From: Halomonas borealis
GTDB taxonomy: Bacteria > Pseudomonadota > Gammaproteobacteria > Pseudomonadales > Halomonadaceae
Length of the DNA stretch: 64,000 nucleotides
Reading direction: 5' to 3'
Assembly (NCBI RefSeq): GCF_004798905.1
Contig: NZ_SDMO01000008.1
Span: forward strand, 1-64,000
Part shown: positions 44,126-53,026 of the stretch, piece after piece
How the letters are laid out: each line of letters opens with the position of its first letter
Position numbering within the stretch: position 1 is the stretch's first letter
Position numbers and translations under genes: made by a program
Notes under the pieces: model-generated
Database searches by the model: none
What the model saw: the letters and a program-made list of their open reading frames with translations, nothing else
Told to the model about the DNA's origin: nothing

Positions 44126-44899
44126 TCACAGAGCCTCGAAATCCTGCTGCAACGCCTGCGCCGCATGAAACACGAAGCTCTGGTCGGAGCCGATCAGGAA
44201 GAAGCTCATGCCCGCCTCGAGCCAGCGAGGCGCTTCTTCGAGGTTGGGAAGGAACATTCCCAAAGCCCGGCCATGGCGCTTCGCCGCGGCGCAGATCCGC
44301 TCGACGGCCTCCTCGACCCTAGGGTCGCTCGTGGAATCCGCGCCCAGGGCCACGGTGAGGTCGACGCGGCCGATCAGGAAGGCATCGATATCCTCCACGG
44401 CCATGATCTCGTCGAGGTGATCGAGGGCCTCGGCATCTTCGAGCTGGGCGATCACCGCCGTCTGGGCACGCTGCTCGCGCAGGTGGTCGTGCATCGGTTT
44501 ACCGTTGTAGTCCGCGGCCCGGGTGGAGCCCGCATAGCCGCGGCCACCGGGGCCGTAGTGGGCGGCTCTGGCGAGCCGCCTCGCCCCGTCACCGGTACAC
44601 AGGTGCGGCACCACGACACCGGTGGCGCCCGAATCCAGCGCCTGCAGGATCGCGGCATCGTTGAGCTCGGGAACGCGCACCAGGGCCGGCAACCGCATGG
44701 CCCGCGAAGCGAGCAGGCAGGCGTCGAGGGACTCCCGGTTCCAGGGAGCGTGCTCGGCGTCGAAGCACACGAAGTCGAGCCCCGAGAGGCCAAGCACCTC
44801 GGCCTGGGCGTGACTCGGAGTCTTGACGAAGGTGGCGACCAGTCGCCGGCGAGACCCCAGGGCCTCGCGGAAGTTGTCGGGCATGATGCGGCGTGTCAT
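44126..44899 (-). CDS. HpcH/HpaI-family aldolase
   Basis: A 257-residue class II (metal-dependent) 2-oxo-3-deoxy acid aldolase, related to GarL and HpaI. Visible are FVCFDAEHAPWNRESLDACL with the catalytic histidine region, VRVPELNDAAILQALDSGAT, GVVVPHLCTG, GGRGYAGSTRAADY, and IAQLEDAEALDHLDEIMAV with the metal-binding glutamate, followed by IGRVDLTVALG. It cleaves a 4-hydroxy-2-oxo acid to pyruvate or a similar product plus an aldehyde. It is last in an operon after a TRAP permease and TAXI binding protein, which suggests the imported acid is its substrate or precursor. Confidence 0.87.
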   Translation of the reverse strand: MTRRIMPDNFREALGSRRRLVATFVKTPSHAQAEVLGLSGLDFVCFDAEHAPWNRESLDACLLASRAMRLPALVRVPELNDAAILQALDSGATGVVVPHLCTGDGARRLARAAHYGPGGRGYAGSTRAADYNGKPMHDHLREQRAQTAVIAQLEDAEALDHLDEIMAVEDIDAFLIGRVDLTVALGADSTSDPRVEEAVERICAAAKRHGRALGMFLPNLEEAPRWLEAGMSFFLIGSDQSFVFHAAQALQQDFEAL

Positions 44900-44967
44900 G
44901 GCTGACCTCGTCCTGTGGTGGTTCTATGCATCCAAGGATGGCTCAGTATCTGGTGTCGCGGCTGGAA

Positions 44968-46911
44968 TCAGCTCCCGGCCACGGCGTCGTCTCGAGGGGC
45001 GGCGGGCGGTGCCGCCCGACGGGCACTGACGAACATGGCCAGGGTCAGGGCGGCGCCGGCCAGCGACGTCCACCACTCGCCATACAGGGTGAGCCCCATG
45101 GGCAGCAGCCACAGCGCCCAGGACGGGTTGTCGCGGCCGATTACCGGCGAGGCGGCGAAGAACGAGGCCGCCGCGAGGATGAAGCCGAGGCCCGAGACCA
45201 GCGCCAGCAGCACGGCCTCGGTGCCTCCCTGGCCGATCAGCCCGGGGTAGAGCAGGAACAGGAAGGGCATCACGTAGGCGGTGGCCCCCAGGCGCAGCGC
45301 GTACTTGGCGACCTGGATCCACGGGCAGTCGGCGATCATCGCGGCGACGAAGACGCCGACGCAGACCGGCGGCGTCACCACCGAGAGGGCCGCGTAGTAG
45401 AGCACGAAGAGATGGACGGTGAGGGCGTCCAGCCCCTGCTGGATCAGGGCCGGGGCGAACACGGCGGCGACCAGCACATAGGCCGCCGAGGTCGGCAGCC
45501 CCATGCCGGCGATCAGGCAGACGAACGCCATGATGATGGCGATGAGCCAGATGTTGTCGCCGCCCACGCTGAGGATCGCGTTGGTGATGGTGACCCCGAC
45601 CCCGGTGAGGTTGATCATCGCCACGAACACCTGAGCGGCGATCAGCAGGATGCCGACGATCACGATGCCTCGGCCACCGGTCTGCAGGGCGTGGCTGAGG
45701 CTGGTCAGTATCTTGCGCAGCGGTACGCCTTCGGTCAGCGAGGCGACGGCATAGGCGCCGATGATGCCGATCATGCCGAAGCAGGCGGTCAGCTCGATGG
45801 AGTTGCCCCGGGCGATGCCGATCCCCAGGCCGACGATCGCCGCCACCAGGGGCGCCAGGCGCCGCCAGTTGAGCGCCGAGCGCCAGTCCGGCAGCTCATC
45901 GGCGGACATCCGCCCGTAGTCGCCGCGCCGAGCGATGAAGTGCACGGTCATGAAGATGCCCACGTAGAGCAACACCGCCGGCAGCAGCGCGGCGAGGGCG
46001 ATCTTCCAGTAGTTCATGCCCACCAGCTCGGCCATGACGAAGGCCGCGGTGCCCATGATGGGCGGGGCGAGCTGGCCACCGGTGGAGGCGATCGCCTCGA
46101 CCCCGCCGGCCAACGCCGAGGGGTAGCGCAACCGCTTCATCAGCGGGATGGTGAAGTTGCCGGTGGTGGCGATGTTGGCCACCGAGCTGCCACTGATGGC
46201 GCCGAACAGGCCGGAAGCCACGGTGGCGATCTTGGCCGCGCCGCCGGGGCTCGAGCCCCCGGCACGGGCCGAGAGGTCGAAGAAGGTCTGGCCGACCCCG
46301 CTGTGCAGCAACAGGCTGCCGAACAACACGAAGGCCGCCAGCGTCGTCGAGGCGATGCCCACCAGCATGCCCCACAGGCCGCGATCGGAGAGGAAGATGA
46401 CCTCGGCGATATAGGAGCTGTCGAGTTCGCGGTGCCCCAGGGAGCCGGGGATCAGGTGCCCGAGGAAGGCGTAGGCGACCATCAGGCCGACCAGCACCGG
46501 GAAGACCAGGCTCGCCGAGCGCCGCGCCAGCTCGAGGATCACCAAGAGGGTGCCGTAGCCCAGGAACAGGTCCAGCGAGGTGGCGAAGGGCAGCTCCGTC
46601 ATGATCGTTTCGAAGTGGTAGATCACATAGACGGCGGCGGCGATCACCAACCCGCCGATGGCGGTATCGACGAGCGCCCCCAGCGGTCGCCAGGGCCGGC
46701 CGAGGCCCAGCGGGAACATCAGCAGGCCGAGGACGGTGACCAGGGCGACGAAGATGGCGCGCTGGATCAGCGTCTCGAAGGCGCCGAAGAAGGACGTATA
46801 GAAGATGAACAGGCCAAGGGCGATGGAAACCACCGCCGCCGCCACCTTGAGGTGGCGCGGCAACGCAGTCGACTCGCCCTGTTGCGGGGAGTCGTCTCGG
46901 GATTCGGTCAT
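44968..46911 (-). CDS. TRAP transporter fused permease (4TM/12TM), system 1
   Basis: A 647-residue inner-membrane protein in which the small DctQ-like and large DctM-like TRAP subunits are fused, with about 16-18 hydrophobic helices. The large-subunit signature appears as GAISGSSVANIATTGNFTIP followed by SALAGGVEAIASTGGQLAPP, and a second repeat has GMGLPTSAAYVLVAAVFAP and YAALSVVTPPVCVGVFVAA. It imports an organic acid using an ion gradient together with the TAXI binding protein encoded upstream. It precedes the aldolase by 68 bp. It is a diverged paralogue of the permease at 50978-52984. Confidence 0.93.
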   Translation of the reverse strand: MTESRDDSPQQGESTALPRHLKVAAAVVSIALGLFIFYTSFFGAFETLIQRAIFVALVTVLGLLMFPLGLGRPWRPLGALVDTAIGGLVIAAAVYVIYHFETIMTELPFATSLDLFLGYGTLLVILELARRSASLVFPVLVGLMVAYAFLGHLIPGSLGHRELDSSYIAEVIFLSDRGLWGMLVGIASTTLAAFVLFGSLLLHSGVGQTFFDLSARAGGSSPGGAAKIATVASGLFGAISGSSVANIATTGNFTIPLMKRLRYPSALAGGVEAIASTGGQLAPPIMGTAAFVMAELVGMNYWKIALAALLPAVLLYVGIFMTVHFIARRGDYGRMSADELPDWRSALNWRRLAPLVAAIVGLGIGIARGNSIELTACFGMIGIIGAYAVASLTEGVPLRKILTSLSHALQTGGRGIVIVGILLIAAQVFVAMINLTGVGVTITNAILSVGGDNIWLIAIIMAFVCLIAGMGLPTSAAYVLVAAVFAPALIQQGLDALTVHLFVLYYAALSVVTPPVCVGVFVAAMIADCPWIQVAKYALRLGATAYVMPFLFLLYPGLIGQGGTEAVLLALVSGLGFILAAASFFAASPVIGRDNPSWALWLLPMGLTLYGEWWTSLAGAALTLAMFVSARRAAPPAAPRDDAVAGS

Positions 46912-46989
46912 GACACCCTCCGAAGGGTGGAATTACGTCGCATATCGCGGGTCAGGACAATGGCGGCCCGCAGCGGGCCGCCGGCAGGC

Positions 46990-47955
46990 TTACTTGAGGC
47001 GTTCGGGGACGTCGTACCCGGCTTCTTCGAAGTAGCGAATGGCGCCGGGGTGCAGCGGCGTATTGGCGTACTCGAGGGTCAGCTCGGCGAGGTCGGCGCC
47101 CTCGACCGGCGGGAAGGCCGAGGCCTGCTCGACGTCGTCTTCCATCACCGCCTTGACGATCCGGTAGGCGGTCTCCTCGTCGAGCTCGGGCGAGGCGGAC
47201 ACCCCGATCATGAAACCCCAGGTGGTGTAGGGGCCGGAGTTCTCCATGTCACCGCCGGGCATCTCGACGATGGAGAGCTCGGGCAGCTGCTCCTCGATCA
47301 CCTCACGCTGGTCATCGTCGATGCCTAGTACCTGCACGGGGGTGAAGGTGGCGATATCGGTGGTCAGGGCGTCGAACCGCTCGCCCACCGAGGACTTGAT
47401 GAAGCCGTTGGCACGATCATCCTTGATGGCGGCGGCGAGCTCGCCATTGCTGCCCCGCACCCAGTCGGGCTCGACCCCCAGGGCCTCGAGGACGGCCAGC
47501 GAGGTCGCCTCGGTGGAGGAGCCACGCTGGCCCGGGCCGAAGCGCTTGCCCTCCAGGCCGGCGATGCTCTCGATCCCGCTGTCACGGCGCACGATCACGT
47601 TCTGGGGCGCCAGGTTGTAGGCCCACAGCAGTTTGGACTCGATGGGCCGACCCTCGAAGTCGCCCTGGCCGTTATAGGCATGGTAGAGCGTACTGGTGGT
47701 CACCAGGCCAAGGTCGAGCTGATCGCGGGCCATGCGACGCAGGTTGTCGACCGTGGCGCCGGTTTCGACGACGGTCGCGTCCACGTCGTCGTAGGCGTTG
47801 TTGACCACTTTGGTCAGCGAGGCGAAGTAGGCGTAGTGCGCCGACTGGGAGTTGGTCGAGCCGAACGCCAGGCGCGTCTGTGCCTGGGCGCCGCTGGCGA
47901 GGGTGGCAGTCAGCACGGCGATGGCGCCGGCAGTCAGCAGGGAACGAGACATCAT
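46990..47955 (-). CDS. TAXI-family TRAP solute-binding protein, system 1
   Basis: A 321-residue periplasmic binding protein of the TAXI family (320 if the second ATG is used). A signal peptide ends near SGAQAQ. Typical TAXI features are LAFGSTNSQSAHYAYFASLT, TVVETGATVDNLRRMARDQLD, STLYHAYNGQGDF, and GKRFGPGQRGSSTEATSLAV. The second half carries YRIVKAVMEDDVEQAS and ends with HPGAIRYFEEAGYDVPERLK. It is first in the operon TAXI-permease-aldolase. The ligand is unknown; TAXI proteins characterised so far bind glutamate, 2-oxoglutarate or related acids. Confidence 0.93.
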   Translation of the reverse strand: MMSRSLLTAGAIAVLTATLASGAQAQTRLAFGSTNSQSAHYAYFASLTKVVNNAYDDVDATVVETGATVDNLRRMARDQLDLGLVTTSTLYHAYNGQGDFEGRPIESKLLWAYNLAPQNVIVRRDSGIESIAGLEGKRFGPGQRGSSTEATSLAVLEALGVEPDWVRGSNGELAAAIKDDRANGFIKSSVGERFDALTTDIATFTPVQVLGIDDDQREVIEEQLPELSIVEMPGGDMENSGPYTTWGFMIGVSASPELDEETAYRIVKAVMEDDVEQASAFPPVEGADLAELTLEYANTPLHPGAIRYFEEAGYDVPERLK

Positions 47956-48107
47956 GGTGGGGGCTCTCTATTGTTTTTGAATACGTAGTCTTTCTAGCAT
48001 GAGTCCCCCCTCGCGGCAAATCAGACCTTATGGATAGATCGCGCATCAGGCGTCACAGGAAGCCATGGCTCCGGGGCGAGCGGATACCGCATCGGGGAGG
48101 TTGCGAG

Positions 48108-48150
48108 CCCCTCACGCAAGAGGCCGCGCCCGATGGGCGCGGCCTCTTGG
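48108..48150. repeat. 39-nt direct repeat containing a terminator hairpin, copy 2
   Basis: Identical to 44053-44091 over 39 nt (48108-48146). Here the stem grows to 15 bp: 48118-48132 with 48136-48150, loop GAT. It follows the purK stop by about 20 bp and is probably its terminator, though it lacks a T-run. Confidence 0.8.
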
Positions 48151-48171
48151 TGTCGGCGGGTGGCGCTTTCG

Positions 48172-49284
48172 TCACTCGAAGCTGAAGCGTGGCGCCGGGG
48201 CGTCGGGCAACAGGGCCGCACAGGCGCGGACCTTCTCCAGCAGCGCCTCATGGGTCGGCGCCATCAGGTTGACGTGAGCCAGCTTGCGGCCGGGACGCTC
48301 GCCCTTGTCGTAGCGGTGCAGGTGCGCGTCGTCGATCGCCAGCAGCTTCGCCGCCTCGCCTTCACGGCCGATGACGTTGACCATGCAGGTCGGCGCGCGG
48401 GCGGCGGTAGAGCCCAGCGGCAGGCCCTGGATGGCACGCAGATGGTTCTCGAACTGGCTGGTCAGCGCGCCATCCTGGGTCCAGTGGCCAGAGTTGTGCA
48501 CCCGAGGCGCCATCTCGTTGGCCAGCAGGCCGCCGTCACGGGTCTGGAACAGCTCCAGGGTCAGCACGCCGACGTAATCGAGCTCATCGAGCAACGCACG
48601 GATATAGCCGTCGGCGGTTTGCTGGACGGCCGCGTCCAGGTCCGGCATCGGCGCCACCGAGTAGCGCAGGATGCCGTCGACATGGACGTTCTCGGCCATC
48701 GGATAGAAGACCACCTCACCGTCGCGGCCACGCACGGCGATGATCGACACCTCGCGCACGAAGTCGACGAAGGCCTCGACGATCAGCCGCGGGTGGCCGA
48801 TCGAGCGCCAGGCATCGGCGGCCTCGGCCGGGTCCTTGATCACCGCCTGGCCCTTGCCGTCATAGCCCTCGGTGACCGACTTGGCGACCACCGGCACGCC
48901 CAGCTCGCGCACCGCGACGGCGAGCGATTCGGCGCTGTCCACCAGGCGATAGGCCGGGGTGGGGATCGTCAGGCGGTCGAACAGCGCCTTCTCCTCGGCG
49001 CGATGCTGACAGACCCGGATCGCCTCGCTGCCGGGATACACCGGCTTACGCTCCTCGATCGCCCGCACCAGCGACACCGGCAGGTGCTCGAACTCATAGG
49101 TGACCAGGTCGACCTTCTCGAGGAAGTCCTCGAGATGCTGCTGGTCGGTATCCACCATCACCTCGCCGATCCCCGCGCTGGGATGGCCCGTGGTGTCGAG
49201 GAAGGTGAAGCGATTGCCCAGCGGGTAGCCCGCCAGGGCCAGCATCCGGCCCAGTTGGCCGGCTCCCAGTACGCCGATATTCAT
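48172..49284 (-). CDS. purK: 5-(Carboxyamino)imidazole ribonucleotide synthase
   Basis: A 370-residue ATP-grasp enzyme of de novo purine synthesis that converts AIR, bicarbonate and ATP to N5-CAIR. Recognisable are the N-terminal MNIGVLGAGQLGRMLALAGY, the ATP-grasp stretch VVAKSVTEGYDGKGQAVI, and GGLLANEMAPRVHNSGHWT with the metal-binding region. Length is standard. It lies 27 bp after purE in the usual purE-purK order. Placing a purine biosynthesis pair in the same window as purine breakdown is probably coincidental, since they are about 35 kb apart. Confidence 0.97.
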   Translation of the reverse strand: MNIGVLGAGQLGRMLALAGYPLGNRFTFLDTTGHPSAGIGEVMVDTDQQHLEDFLEKVDLVTYEFEHLPVSLVRAIEERKPVYPGSEAIRVCQHRAEEKALFDRLTIPTPAYRLVDSAESLAVAVRELGVPVVAKSVTEGYDGKGQAVIKDPAEAADAWRSIGHPRLIVEAFVDFVREVSIIAVRGRDGEVVFYPMAENVHVDGILRYSVAPMPDLDAAVQQTADGYIRALLDELDYVGVLTLELFQTRDGGLLANEMAPRVHNSGHWTQDGALTSQFENHLRAIQGLPLGSTAARAPTCMVNVIGREGEAAKLLAIDDAHLHRYDKGERPGRKLAHVNLMAPTHEALLEKVRACAALLPDAPAPRFSFE

Positions 49285-49311
49285 CGTGATTGCCTCGCTC
49301 GTCGCTCTCGG

Positions 49312-49821
49312 TCAGGGATAGGGGCGCGGGTCCGGATTATCCAGCACCGTCTGGGTCTGCTCGGCACGGAAGGCCTCCACCGCCTCGCGTACCGTGGCGT
49401 CCTGCAGGCCGATGATCTGCGACGCCATCAGCCCCGCGTTGGTGGCCCCGGCCTTGCCGATGGCCAGGCTGCCCACGGCGATGCCGCCGGGCATCTGCAC
49501 GATCGACAGCAACGAGTCCAACCCCTTGAGGGACTTGGACTCCACCGGCACGCCGAGCACCGGCAGCGCGGTCTGGGCAGCCACCATGCCGGGCAGGTGG
49601 GCGGCGCCGCCGGCACCGGCGATGATCACCGAGAGGCCACGCTCGGCGGCGGTCTTGGCGTAATCGAACAGCAGGTCCGGGGTGCGGTGGGCCGAGACCA
49701 CGCGAGTCTCGTAGGCCACGCCGAGGCGTTCGAGCATGCTGACCGCATGCTCCATGACCGGCCAGTCGGACTTCGACCCCATGATCACGCCGACCCGCGG
49801 CGCCTCCTTCGATGCTGGCAT
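49312..49821 (-). CDS. purE: N5-CAIR mutase (catalytic PurE)
   Basis: A 169-residue class I PurE converting N5-CAIR to CAIR. The start at 49821 ([20 protein letters not shown]) has AGGAG upstream; an ATG 15 codons earlier is not supported. The active site is seen in [18 protein letters not shown] and [15 protein letters not shown] (the catalytic histidine of SAHR), with [17 protein letters not shown] and [17 protein letters not shown] following. It precedes purK by 27 bp. The upstream 292-bp spacer to the divergent lipoprotein gene holds both promoters and no other feature I can name. Confidence 0.97.
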   Translation of the reverse strand: MPASKEAPRVGVIMGSKSDWPVMEHAVSMLERLGVAYETRVVSAHRTPDLLFDYAKTAAERGLSVIIAGAGGAAHLPGMVAAQTALPVLGVPVESKSLKGLDSLLSIVQMPGGIAVGSLAIGKAGATNAGLMASQIIGLQDATVREAVEAFRAEQTQTVLDNPDPRPYP

Positions 49822-50113
49822 CCTGAGCTCCTGATAAAGGGAATGACGCCACCACACGGCACGCACCGCGGGCGGATGATGAACGTTGGAAGCCGGCTAT
49901 TCTAACAGAGCCACACCGCGCCTACCTCTCCCCTGCCCGCGAGACGAGGGGAAATCATGGCACGCCACGCCAGCCCCTACGCCAGGCGTCGCCAGCGAGC
50001 GACATCGGGTTTCAACCTTCCTGCAGATTCCCTTGTTAGAGTAGTCATCGAAGCGGTCGACAAGGACGCGACCACACACCCACACACGGAACACGTGTTG
50101 AAGGAGACCGACC

Positions 50114-50887
50114 ATGAAGCGTCAACTTTTCATTGCGGCAGCCCTGACCGGCACCCTGGCGCTGGCCGGCTGCGACCAGGCCGATGACAGCGACCAGAAC
50201 GCCTCGGCCGATACCGCCACCCAGACCGAACAAAGCACCGCCAGCGATCAGGCGGGCCAGGGTGAGCAGGACGGCGAGCAGCAGGCCAGCAAGACCCTCG
50301 AGGGCGTGCTGGAATTCGTCGCCACCGAAACGCCGGTGTCGGATGACGCCGAGGTCACGGTCAGCCTGCTCGACGTGGCTCGGGCCGATGCACCGGCCAC
50401 CACCATCAGCGAGACCACGGTCGATGTGGCGAGCAGCGGCCCGGTCGAATTCAGCATCGACTATCCGACCGACCAGGTCGACCCCGGCCACGCCCACGCC
50501 GTGCGCGCCGAGGTTCGCGATGACCAGGGCGACCTGCAGTGGACCAGCCCGCAACGCCATCAGGTCGATGTCGGCCCGGACGCCGAGCAGGGTCCGATCA
50601 CCGTGACCCTGGAACCCGTCGCCAGCCAGGGCGCCATCGCCGGTCAGGCCATGGAAGACACCGAAACCGCGATGAACGAGGCCGGCAACGCGGTGAGCAA
50701 TGCCACCGGCGATGCCGTCGACGCCGCCAGCGAAGGCGCCGAAGCGGCCCAGAACACGGCCGGTGATGCCGTCGACGCGACCCAGAACGCCGCCGGCGAC
50801 GCCGCCGAGGCCACTCAGAAGGCCGCCGAGGAAACCACGCAAGACGTCGGCGAGATGGCCGAGGGCGACACCTCCTCCAACCAGTAA
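50114..50887 (+). CDS. YbaY-family lipoprotein with an Ala-rich repeat tail
   Basis: A 257-residue lipoprotein. The signal peptide ends in LALAGC, with the acylated cysteine at residue 19. A low-complexity acidic Gln/Asp/Ser linker (about 20-58) follows. Then comes a YbaY domain (about 60-175) with LEGVLEFVATETPVSDDAEV and DQVDPGHAHAVRAEVRD. The last ~70 residues are Ala/Asp/Asn/Thr-rich and built from loose 10-11 residue repeats such as NTAGDAVDATQ and NAAGDAAEATQ, resembling LEA-type amphipathic helices. E. coli YbaY lacks such a tail. It may be an envelope protein related to osmotic stress. Confidence 0.83.
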   Translation: MKRQLFIAAALTGTLALAGCDQADDSDQNASADTATQTEQSTASDQAGQGEQDGEQQASKTLEGVLEFVATETPVSDDAEVTVSLLDVARADAPATTISETTVDVASSGPVEFSIDYPTDQVDPGHAHAVRAEVRDDQGDLQWTSPQRHQVDVGPDAEQGPITVTLEPVASQGAIAGQAMEDTETAMNEAGNAVSNATGDAVDAASEGAEAAQNTAGDAVDATQNAAGDAAEATQKAAEETTQDVGEMAEGDTSSNQ

Positions 50888-50905
50888 GGCCATCGTGCAC
50901 CACGA

Positions 50906-50940
50906 CGCGGCCCCGCCCGGATGAACCGGGCGGGGCCGCG
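50906..50940 (+). terminator. Hairpin terminator after the YbaY-like gene
   Basis: A perfect 15-bp stem (50906-50920 with 50926-50940) and loop ATGAA, followed by TGTCGTC rather than a T-run. It lies between this gene and the convergent TRAP permease and could work in both directions. Confidence 0.65.
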
Positions 50941-50977
50941 TGTCGTCAGGCCACCAGGGCCTGAAACCGGCCAGGCT

Positions 50978-52984
50978 TCAGCCGGCCATGGCGGCCTCCT
51001 TTCTGCTCGCCCACCAGTTGCCGCCCAGCGCCAGCACCATCACCAGCGCCCCGGCGGCCTCCGCGACCAGGCTCGGATAGAAGACGCCGACGATGGCCGG
51101 CAGCATCACCAGCCGCACCGGCGCCGACATCCGCGTGAACAGATACCCCTCCAAGGCCGCGGCGAAGGCGCCCAGCGCCAGGAAGGCGGTCAGCGTCGTC
51201 CAGGCCAGCAACGGCAACGGGCCGCCCATGATCAGCTCTGGATTGAAGACCATGAACAGTGGGATCAGATAGAGCCCCTTGGCGAACTTCCAGGCCTGGA
51301 AGCCGGTATCCATCGGCTTGGCCCCGGCGATCGCCGCCCCCGCGAAGCCGGCCAGCGCGATGGGCGGGGTGACGTTGGAGTCCTGGGAGTACCAGAACAC
51401 CACCAGGTGGGCGATCAGCAACGGCACGCCGAACTCCGAGGTCAGCGCCGGCCCCACCAGCACGATCAGCACGATGTAGCTGGCGGTCACCGGCAGCCCC
51501 ATGCCCAGCACCAGGCTTGCCAGCAGCACCATCACCAGCGCCAGCAACAGGTTACCGTCGGAGAAGGCCAGCATCATCGCCGAGAACTTGAGCCCCAGGC
51601 CGGTCAGCCCCACCACCCCGACGATGATCCCGGCCACCGCACAGGCCATGGACACCGCCACGGCATTGCGCGCCCCGAGCTCCAGACCCGCAATCACCTT
51701 CGATGCCCCGCGTTTCAGCGCCTCCCAAAGCGCCGCGGCACTGGCCGGCTCGCCGTGCTTCGGGGCGACGAAGAAGAACCACACCGCGAAGCGCGCCGCC
51801 GCCACCGCGAGCATGGTGAGGATGGCGTAGTAGCCCACCCGCATCGGCGACAGGTTGATCGCCAGCAGCCACACCAGCACCGCCAGCGGCAGCAGGAAGT
51901 GCCAGCCGGCCCCCATCACGTCGCGCAGCTTTGGCAGCTCGCCCTTGGTCATGCCCTGCATGCCCTGCTTCAGGGCGATGATGTGCACGAACAGGTAGAC
52001 GGTGGCGAAGTACATGATCGCCGGCAGGATGCTGACCTTGACCACCTCCAGGTAGGGCATGCGCGTGTATTCGGCGATCAGGAAGGCGCCGGCGCCCATC
52101 AGCGGCGGCATGATCTGGCCACCGGTGGAGGCCGCCGCCTCGATGCCGCCGGCCTGGTGGGGCTTGTAGCCCAGGCGCTTCATCAGCGGGATGGTGAAGG
52201 CGCCGGTGGTCACCACGTTGGCGATGGCGCTGCCGGAGATCGAGCCCATCCCCGCCGAGGCGATGACCGCGGCCTTGGCCGGCCCGCCGCGCTGGCGGCC
52301 GGTGGCGGCGTAGGCCAGGTCGATGAAGAAGCGGCCGGCGCCGGTGATCTCCAGGAAGGCGCCGAACAGCACGAAGATGAAGATATAGGTGGCCGCCACG
52401 CCCATGGGCAGCCCGAAGATGCCCTCCTGGCCGAGGTAGAGTTGGCCGACCAGGCGATCCAGCCCGTAGCCGCGGTGCTCGAGGATTCCGGGCAGGAACT
52501 CGCCGAGCCAGGGCAGCTCGCCGCGCGGGCCGGCGAAGGCATAAAGAATCGCCAACAGGCCGATCACCGTCATCCCGAGCCCCACCGCGCGACGGCTGGC
52601 CTCGAGCACGGTGACGGTGGCGATGATGCCGACCAGGATATCGGTCTGGCTCCAGAAACCGGCGCGGTTGATGATCTCATCGAGGAACAGCGCCATGTAG
52701 CCGCCGGTGATCACCGCCCCGGCGAAGAAGGCCAGATCGATCAGCCCACCGACCGCGCCCCGCTTATGGTGGGGACCGAACACCGGAAACATCAGAAAGG
52801 CCAGCATCATGACCAGCGCCAGGTGAATGCTGCGCTGGTAGAACAGTCCCAGCGGCTGGATGCCGGCGGAATACAGCTGGAACAGCGATAGTGCCACGGC
52901 CACCAGGCCGATCAGCCATAGCACCGGGCGCGAGTGCGGCGCCTGGCTGCCGGGGACGATGGGGGAAGTACCCTCTTCGCTCAT
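50978..52984 (-). CDS. TRAP transporter fused permease (4TM/12TM), system 2
   Basis: A 668-residue fused DctQ-DctM-type TRAP permease with about 16-18 hydrophobic helices. Signature stretches are SISGSAIANVVTTGAFTIPL, GIEAAASTGGQIMPPLMGAG and, in the second half, LGMGLPVTASYIVLIVLVGP and YSQDSNVTPPIALAGFAGAA. It aligns with the 44968-46911 permease in the same motifs but is clearly diverged. It closes an operon-like row TAXI-DUF1850-permease, immediately downstream of lhgO. That neighbourhood suggests a C5 dicarboxylate or hydroxydicarboxylate substrate. Confidence 0.93.
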   Translation of the reverse strand: MSEEGTSPIVPGSQAPHSRPVLWLIGLVAVALSLFQLYSAGIQPLGLFYQRSIHLALVMMLAFLMFPVFGPHHKRGAVGGLIDLAFFAGAVITGGYMALFLDEIINRAGFWSQTDILVGIIATVTVLEASRRAVGLGMTVIGLLAILYAFAGPRGELPWLGEFLPGILEHRGYGLDRLVGQLYLGQEGIFGLPMGVAATYIFIFVLFGAFLEITGAGRFFIDLAYAATGRQRGGPAKAAVIASAGMGSISGSAIANVVTTGAFTIPLMKRLGYKPHQAGGIEAAASTGGQIMPPLMGAGAFLIAEYTRMPYLEVVKVSILPAIMYFATVYLFVHIIALKQGMQGMTKGELPKLRDVMGAGWHFLLPLAVLVWLLAINLSPMRVGYYAILTMLAVAAARFAVWFFFVAPKHGEPASAAALWEALKRGASKVIAGLELGARNAVAVSMACAVAGIIVGVVGLTGLGLKFSAMMLAFSDGNLLLALVMVLLASLVLGMGLPVTASYIVLIVLVGPALTSEFGVPLLIAHLVVFWYSQDSNVTPPIALAGFAGAAIAGAKPMDTGFQAWKFAKGLYLIPLFMVFNPELIMGGPLPLLAWTTLTAFLALGAFAAALEGYLFTRMSAPVRLVMLPAIVGVFYPSLVAEAAGALVMVLALGGNWWASRKEAAMAG

Positions 52985-53026
52985 GGGCGTCTCTCTCGAA
53001 GTCTCGCTCGAAAATGGGGCATCGCG

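Noticed and set aside
44893..47328. 811-codon plus-strand open frame across the first TRAP operon
   Set aside because: It runs antisense to well-supported TRAP, TAXI and aldolase genes. The translation is His/Gln/Gly/Asp-rich low complexity, typical of shadow frames in this window.
50921..52891. 656-codon plus-strand open frame opposite the second TRAP permease
   Set aside because: Same type of shadow; the minus strand carries the transmembrane protein with conserved TRAP motifs.
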